From Streptomyces cellulosae (GTDB taxonomy: Bacteria; Actinomycetota; Actinomycetes; Streptomycetales; Streptomycetaceae), in NCBI RefSeq assembly GCF_000721105.1, contig NZ_JOEV01000004.1, positions 186,001 through 250,000 of the forward strand: 64,000 bases of DNA. Reading direction: 5' to 3'. This document shows, piece after piece, positions 60,741 through 64,000 of this stretch. Below the pieces are notes generated by a model. It was not told the DNA's origin, did not search any database, and was given only the letters and a program-made list of their open reading frames with translations. The translations under genes were made by a program, and so were the position numbers. The first letter of the stretch is position 1; each line of letters starts with the position of its first letter.

Positions 60741-61271
60741 ATGGCGCACAAGGCGTTGATCACGGGCATCGGCGGCAAGGAACCGAAGATCCACGAGGAG
60801 GCGTTCGTGGCGCCCAACGCGTCGGTGATCGGAGACGTGACGCTGGAGGCGGGCGCGAGCGTCTGGTACGGCGCCGTGGTGCGCGGCGACGTCGAGCGGA
60901 TCTCCGTCGGCGCGCAGAGCAACATCCAGGACAATTGCACGCTGCACGCCGACCCCGGTTACCCCGTCGCCATCGGCGAACGGGTCTCCGTCGGCCACAA
61001 CGCGGTGGTGCACGGGGCGACGGTCGGGGACGACTGCCTGATCGGCATGGGGGCCACCGTGCTCAACGGCGCGGTGATCGGCGCGGGTTCGCTCGTCGCG
61101 GCGCAGGCGTTGGTGCCGCAGGGGATGGAGGTGCCGCCGGGCTCACTGGTGGCGGGGGTGCCGGCGAAGGTGAGGCGGGAACTGACGGAGGAGGAGCGTC
61201 AGGGCGTGACGCTGAACGGCACGCTGTACGCGGAGTTGGGGAAGGCGCACCGCGAGGTGCACGCGGACTGA
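60741..61271 (+). CDS. Gamma-carbonic-anhydrase-family protein
   Basis: The 176-residue LbH protein of the gamma carbonic anhydrase/PaaY type has VVRGDVERISVGAQSNIQDNCTLHADPGYPVAIGERVSVGHNAVVHGATVGDDCLIGMGATVLNGAVIG, giving the three metal His residues (TLHAD, VGHNAVVHG). ATG 60741 with GAGGTGAG upstream is chosen over a longer frame from 60642. Function may be zinc-dependent carbonic anhydrase or a paralogue without activity. Confidence 0.92.
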   Translation: MAHKALITGIGGKEPKIHEEAFVAPNASVIGDVTLEAGASVWYGAVVRGDVERISVGAQSNIQDNCTLHADPGYPVAIGERVSVGHNAVVHGATVGDDCLIGMGATVLNGAVIGAGSLVAAQALVPQGMEVPPGSLVAGVPAKVRRELTEEERQGVTLNGTLYAELGKAHREVHAD

Positions 61272-61286
61272 GCCGCAGCCGGCGTC

Positions 61287-61946
61287 TCAGTCGGCGGGGA
61301 CAGGCTCCGGTCCGGCCTCGGACTCGGCCTCCTGCTTCTGCGCCGTCGCCTTCTTGGCCTTGCGCTTCAGCACCAGCATCGACGTCAGCCCCACCAGCAC
61401 CGCCGCCACCAGACCCAGCCACGAGAACCGCTTCAGCCACGACTCCGCGACGATCCCGACGTAGTAGATGACCGCGGTGGTCCCGCCCGCCCAGATGATG
61501 CCGCCGAGCACGTTGGCGATCAGGAACTTCCAGTACGGCATCCGCAGCACGCCCGCCAGCGGCCCCGCGAAGATTCGCAGCAGGGCGACGAAGCGACCGA
61601 AGAAGACGGCCCACATGCCCCACTTCTGGAAGGACCGCTCGGCGGTGGCGATGTGCCCCTCGCCGAAGTGCTTGGGGAACTTCTTGCCGAGCCAGGCGAG
61701 CAGGGGCCGGCCGCCCCTGCGGCCGATGGCGTAGCCGATGGAGTCGCCCACGATCGCGCCGAGGCTGGCGCAGGCGCCGAGGATCACCGGGTTGATGCCG
61801 GCGTGCTGCGAGGACAGCAGCGCGGCGGAGACCAGGATGATCTCGCCGGGCAGCGGTATGCCCAGGCTCTCCAGACCGATGACCAGTCCCACGAGGGCGT
61901 AGACGGCTGCCGCGGGCACCGTGTCGAGCCAGTCCTGGACGTGCAA
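61287..61946 (-). CDS. DedA-family membrane protein
   Basis: The 219-residue integral membrane protein of the DedA/SNARE-associated family has the conserved segments GIPLPGEIILVSAALLSS, ASLGAIVGDSIGYAIGRRGGRP and FFGRFVALLRIFAGPLAGVLRMPYWKF (the arginine-bearing signature). Four to five membrane segments and a Lys/Glu-rich cytoplasmic tail. Members act as lipid scramblase/flippase and in envelope homeostasis. The TTG start at 61946 has GGGGAGGAAC 7-8 bases upstream. Confidence 0.93.
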   Translation of the reverse strand: MHVQDWLDTVPAAAVYALVGLVIGLESLGIPLPGEIILVSAALLSSQHAGINPVILGACASLGAIVGDSIGYAIGRRGGRPLLAWLGKKFPKHFGEGHIATAERSFQKWGMWAVFFGRFVALLRIFAGPLAGVLRMPYWKFLIANVLGGIIWAGGTTAVIYYVGIVAESWLKRFSWLGLVAAVLVGLTSMLVLKRKAKKATAQKQEAESEAGPEPVPAD

Positions 61947-62039
61947 CGCCGGTTCCTCCCCTGTCGCTTTTCCTGCGTTCCCGGCGTGCGCCTCGGCACG
62001 TTTCCGGCGTACGTCCCGGCCGGACGCACGCCGGGAAGC

Positions 62040-63962
62040 CTACCGGGTCACCGGAAGGCCGAGGCCGCTGGTGACATGGTGGGTGACTTTCGTTACTTTC
62101 ACGACCTTCGAGACATTCATGGCGACCGGCCCGGCGTCACCCTCGGCGTGGACCACGACGCCCTCCACGAGGGCTCCGGCATCCTCGACCGGAGTCGTCG
62201 GCTCGGGTTCGGCGCGGTGGCCGACCTGGGCGACCCGTGTCTCGTACGGCTCCGGCGGACCCTGGGACAGCTCCGCCGACGGGGGCCGGGGAGCACCGGG
62301 GAGCCGGCCCAGCGGTCCCGCGCCGGGAGGCGACGGAGCGGGCTTCGGCACGTACGGCGTGTTCGGCCGGCTCGGCGCATCGGAGGGCGCCGGCAGGCCT
62401 CCCGGCGTCTCCGTGCCCGGCACTCGCTCGCCCCGGGGTGAGCCGGTCAGCCCGTTCACGGCCTCCAGCGCCCACCGCTGCCCGGCGGATCCGTCCCGTT
62501 CGGCGACGACCACGGCCCGGCCGGGCCCGGCGGCGACCAGCAGCCCGCCGCCCCGGCGCAGTAGCAGTTCGCCCCGCACCGTGAGGTCGTAGCGGACCTC
62601 CCCGGCGTGCACCAGGCAGTCGGCCAGGACGACGGCGCCCTCGTCGGCGTCGGCATCGAGGCAGAGGGTGGGGTCGGCGGCGGACCGCAGGAGTCCGTCG
62701 TCCTGGTACGTCCACAGCTGCGAGCCGGCCGACGAGCACGCCGCCAGGACGGTCCTGACGCCGTCCTCGGTGCGGTCGCCGCGCAGGTCGAGGCAGAGTC
62801 CGGCATGCGGGTTGCGGAGCCTGCCGTGCCCGGTCCCGCCCGGTTTCACGACGGAGGCGGTGGACGGGGCCCCGTCGGCGGACGAGCCGCCGGTGGGCCC
62901 CGGGGAGACGGAGTGGCCGCTCGCCGTTCCCCAGGTGGCGCCGGGCGCGGGGACGCCGCCCTCGCCGGACCAGCTCCTGACGACGAGCACGGTCGCGAGC
63001 AGCGCGAGGGACAGGACGCCCGCGCCCACGAGCACGGCCTTGGTGTGCCGGCGGGCCGGGGCGAGCCGCCCGGATGCGGGGCGGTGCCGACCGCCGGGCC
63101 TCGGCCGGGCGAACGGGTGAGCCGACCTCGGTGCGTGGGTGGCGGCAGGGCCGGGCCGGGAGTCGAGATAGCGGCGGGCGCCCCAGCCGAGCACGGTTTC
63201 GGCGAGCAGTACTTCCAGGCCGCCCTCGAAATGACCGAGCTGCTCGGCGGCGTGCCGGCAGTAGCGGCAGACCGTCAGATGCCGTTGGACATCGGGCAGC
63301 AGGGATCCGCCACGGCGAATGGGGCCATCGAGGAGCCGGCTGTAGAAGCGGCATTCCCTGGTGGGGGCGAGTTCCCGGTGGGCCCGGACACAGCCCGCCC
63401 TGAATTGTTCGCGTGCCTGTTCCAGCGCGGCCGTCGCTCTGGCCGTGTCCACCCCGAGCAGACCCGCCGGAACGGATATGGGCTCGGCCTCGACCTCGGT
63501 GTGCCACAGCAGACATTGGGAGGCTCCGGGAAGAGCGAGGAATGCGCGCTCGGCGAGCCGTCGCCTTTCGGGAGTGATCGCCCTCGCCGCGCGCAGTCCG
63601 CGACCGCCGGTCGTTTTGCGGAGCACCGGCAGTACGGCGGAAATGCCGTCGTCCGCGGCCCACTCCTTCACCGTGTCCCGTACCGCCCCCAGAAGTTGCG
63701 GCCGCACGGCCCCACCGCTCGCCCGTCCGAGCACTCGGTGGAACGCGGCCGCGGTCGCCGTGGACGCCGAATCCGCCGACGAGGCCAGGCAGATGACCGC
63801 GTAGTCATGTGCCGCCCGCCAGTGCCGGGCCATCAACAGCGCGACGGCGTGGGCGTCCTGGGTGGTGCCGCCCAGCCGGGCGACGAGTTCACGGTCGGAC
63901 TCCCCGGGGCCGGCTCCGGGCCGGGGCGGGTACGGAGGACGGGGTGGGTAGGGGGATTGCAC
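62040..63962 (-). CDS. Membrane RICIN-domain protein with sigma-like and zinc-finger regions
   Basis: The 640-residue product has four parts. Residues about 25-200 resemble a degenerate sigma-70 region 2 and 4 (LMARHWRAAHDYAVICLASSADSASTATAAAFHRVLG; then ARAITPERRRLAERAFLAL). Next is a zinc anti-sigma motif (HLTVCRYCRHAAEQLGHF). A single membrane segment follows (AVLVGAGVLSLALLATVLVV), then a RICIN beta-trefoil (LRNPHAGLCLDLRGDRTEDGVR, LRSAADPTLCLDADAD) outside the membrane. The C-terminus is basic/valine-rich (VSKVVKVTKVTHHV). GTG 63962 is used, with GGAAGGA upstream; an ATG at 63995 adds eleven residues. Role unknown; carbohydrate sensing is one possibility. Confidence 0.8.
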   Translation of the reverse strand: MQSPYPPRPPYPPRPGAGPGESDRELVARLGGTTQDAHAVALLMARHWRAAHDYAVICLASSADSASTATAAAFHRVLGRASGGAVRPQLLGAVRDTVKEWAADDGISAVLPVLRKTTGGRGLRAARAITPERRRLAERAFLALPGASQCLLWHTEVEAEPISVPAGLLGVDTARATAALEQAREQFRAGCVRAHRELAPTRECRFYSRLLDGPIRRGGSLLPDVQRHLTVCRYCRHAAEQLGHFEGGLEVLLAETVLGWGARRYLDSRPGPAATHAPRSAHPFARPRPGGRHRPASGRLAPARRHTKAVLVGAGVLSLALLATVLVVRSWSGEGGVPAPGATWGTASGHSVSPGPTGGSSADGAPSTASVVKPGGTGHGRLRNPHAGLCLDLRGDRTEDGVRTVLAACSSAGSQLWTYQDDGLLRSAADPTLCLDADADEGAVVLADCLVHAGEVRYDLTVRGELLLRRGGGLLVAAGPGRAVVVAERDGSAGQRWALEAVNGLTGSPRGERVPGTETPGGLPAPSDAPSRPNTPYVPKPAPSPPGAGPLGRLPGAPRPPSAELSQGPPEPYETRVAQVGHRAEPEPTTPVEDAGALVEGVVVHAEGDAGPVAMNVSKVVKVTKVTHHVTSGLGLPVTR

Positions 63963-64000
63963 TGGACCATTTCCTTCCAAGCCGCAGGACGGCATGCCGA

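Noticed and set aside
1..64000. tRNA genes, integrase, prophage or insertion sequences
   Set aside because: I saw no T-loop-type GGTTCGAATCC with a matching acceptor stem, no transposase or integrase motifs, and no terminal inverted repeats with target duplications.

Overview
The window is a stretch of high-GC actinobacterial chromosome, almost certainly from a Streptomyces. The codons end in G or C, and GTG and TTG starts and 4-base start/stop overlaps are common. Several families typical of the genus are present: a DUF397/DUF5753 regulator pair with an anti-sigma-like ATPase, DUF6328, an ECF41-type sigma factor and SbcCD. The order urease, biotin, purB matches what I remember of the S. coelicolor core chromosome near SCO1230-1255, but I could not check this. 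I see no phage, plasmid, insertion sequence, tRNA, rRNA, CRISPR array or secondary-metabolite cluster. Most of the window is conserved single-gene or small-operon content.

Layout. 1-4162: urease operon on the minus strand (ureA-B-C-F, a 650-bp repeat-filled spacer, then ureG running off the left edge). 4252-6061: a TetR repressor diverging from a membrane protein, with two matching operator-like sites. 6133-8566: an orphan Phd/YefM antitoxin diverging from a clpP, a small gene, then an NlpC/P60 wall hydrolase behind a c-di-AMP (ydaO) riboswitch. 8619-12640: DUF6328, a LysE exporter diverging from a LysR regulator, and the ATPase/XRE/DUF397 trio. 12730-17229: biotin genes bioF diverging from bioB-bioA-bioD. 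17318-23885: a methyltransferase, a degenerate Fic/ribbon-helix-helix pair, a MacB-like ABC exporter, an LLM oxidoreductase and a GNAT enzyme. 24053-29767: two CNNM/CorC proteins, an SGNH hydrolase, a frameshifted DUF4326 remnant, purB and a uracil/mismatch glycosylase.

29804-40333: an unknown gene, an ABC-2 exporter diverging from a NarL-type two-component system, a ROK regulator facing a HutC-type GntR regulator that has a dre-like palindrome upstream, an ECF41-type sigma factor diverging from an alpha/beta hydrolase, and a MocR regulator. 40712-47574: a Tat-exported PhoD-like phosphatase, an ACT-GNAT protein, a DUF885 metallopeptidase-like protein, an SDR fragment, an orphan Imm21, a rhodanese and an Lrp regulator. 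47577-54301: sbcCD, an IMPACT/YigZ protein, and a translationally coupled CysRS-like/SixA pair. 54444-63962: a CoA-binding protein, a PobA-like hydroxylase, an ArsR/CDF metal pair, a YbaK deacylase, an XRE-cupin/EamA pair, two left-handed beta-helix proteins, DedA and a membrane RICIN protein.

The most distinctive feature is the number of unrelated tandem repeat arrays (periods about 17, 17, 20, 33, 38, 50 and 68 bp) in intergenic DNA. At least two are visibly copies of the 3' end of the preceding gene. Other points worth a second look are the antitoxin sharing an operator region with clpP, the cysteine-rich tail on BioB, the degenerate Fic module, the sigma-like/zinc-finger/RICIN protein and the CysRS-like/SixA pair. 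I found no convincing wholly new multi-gene system.
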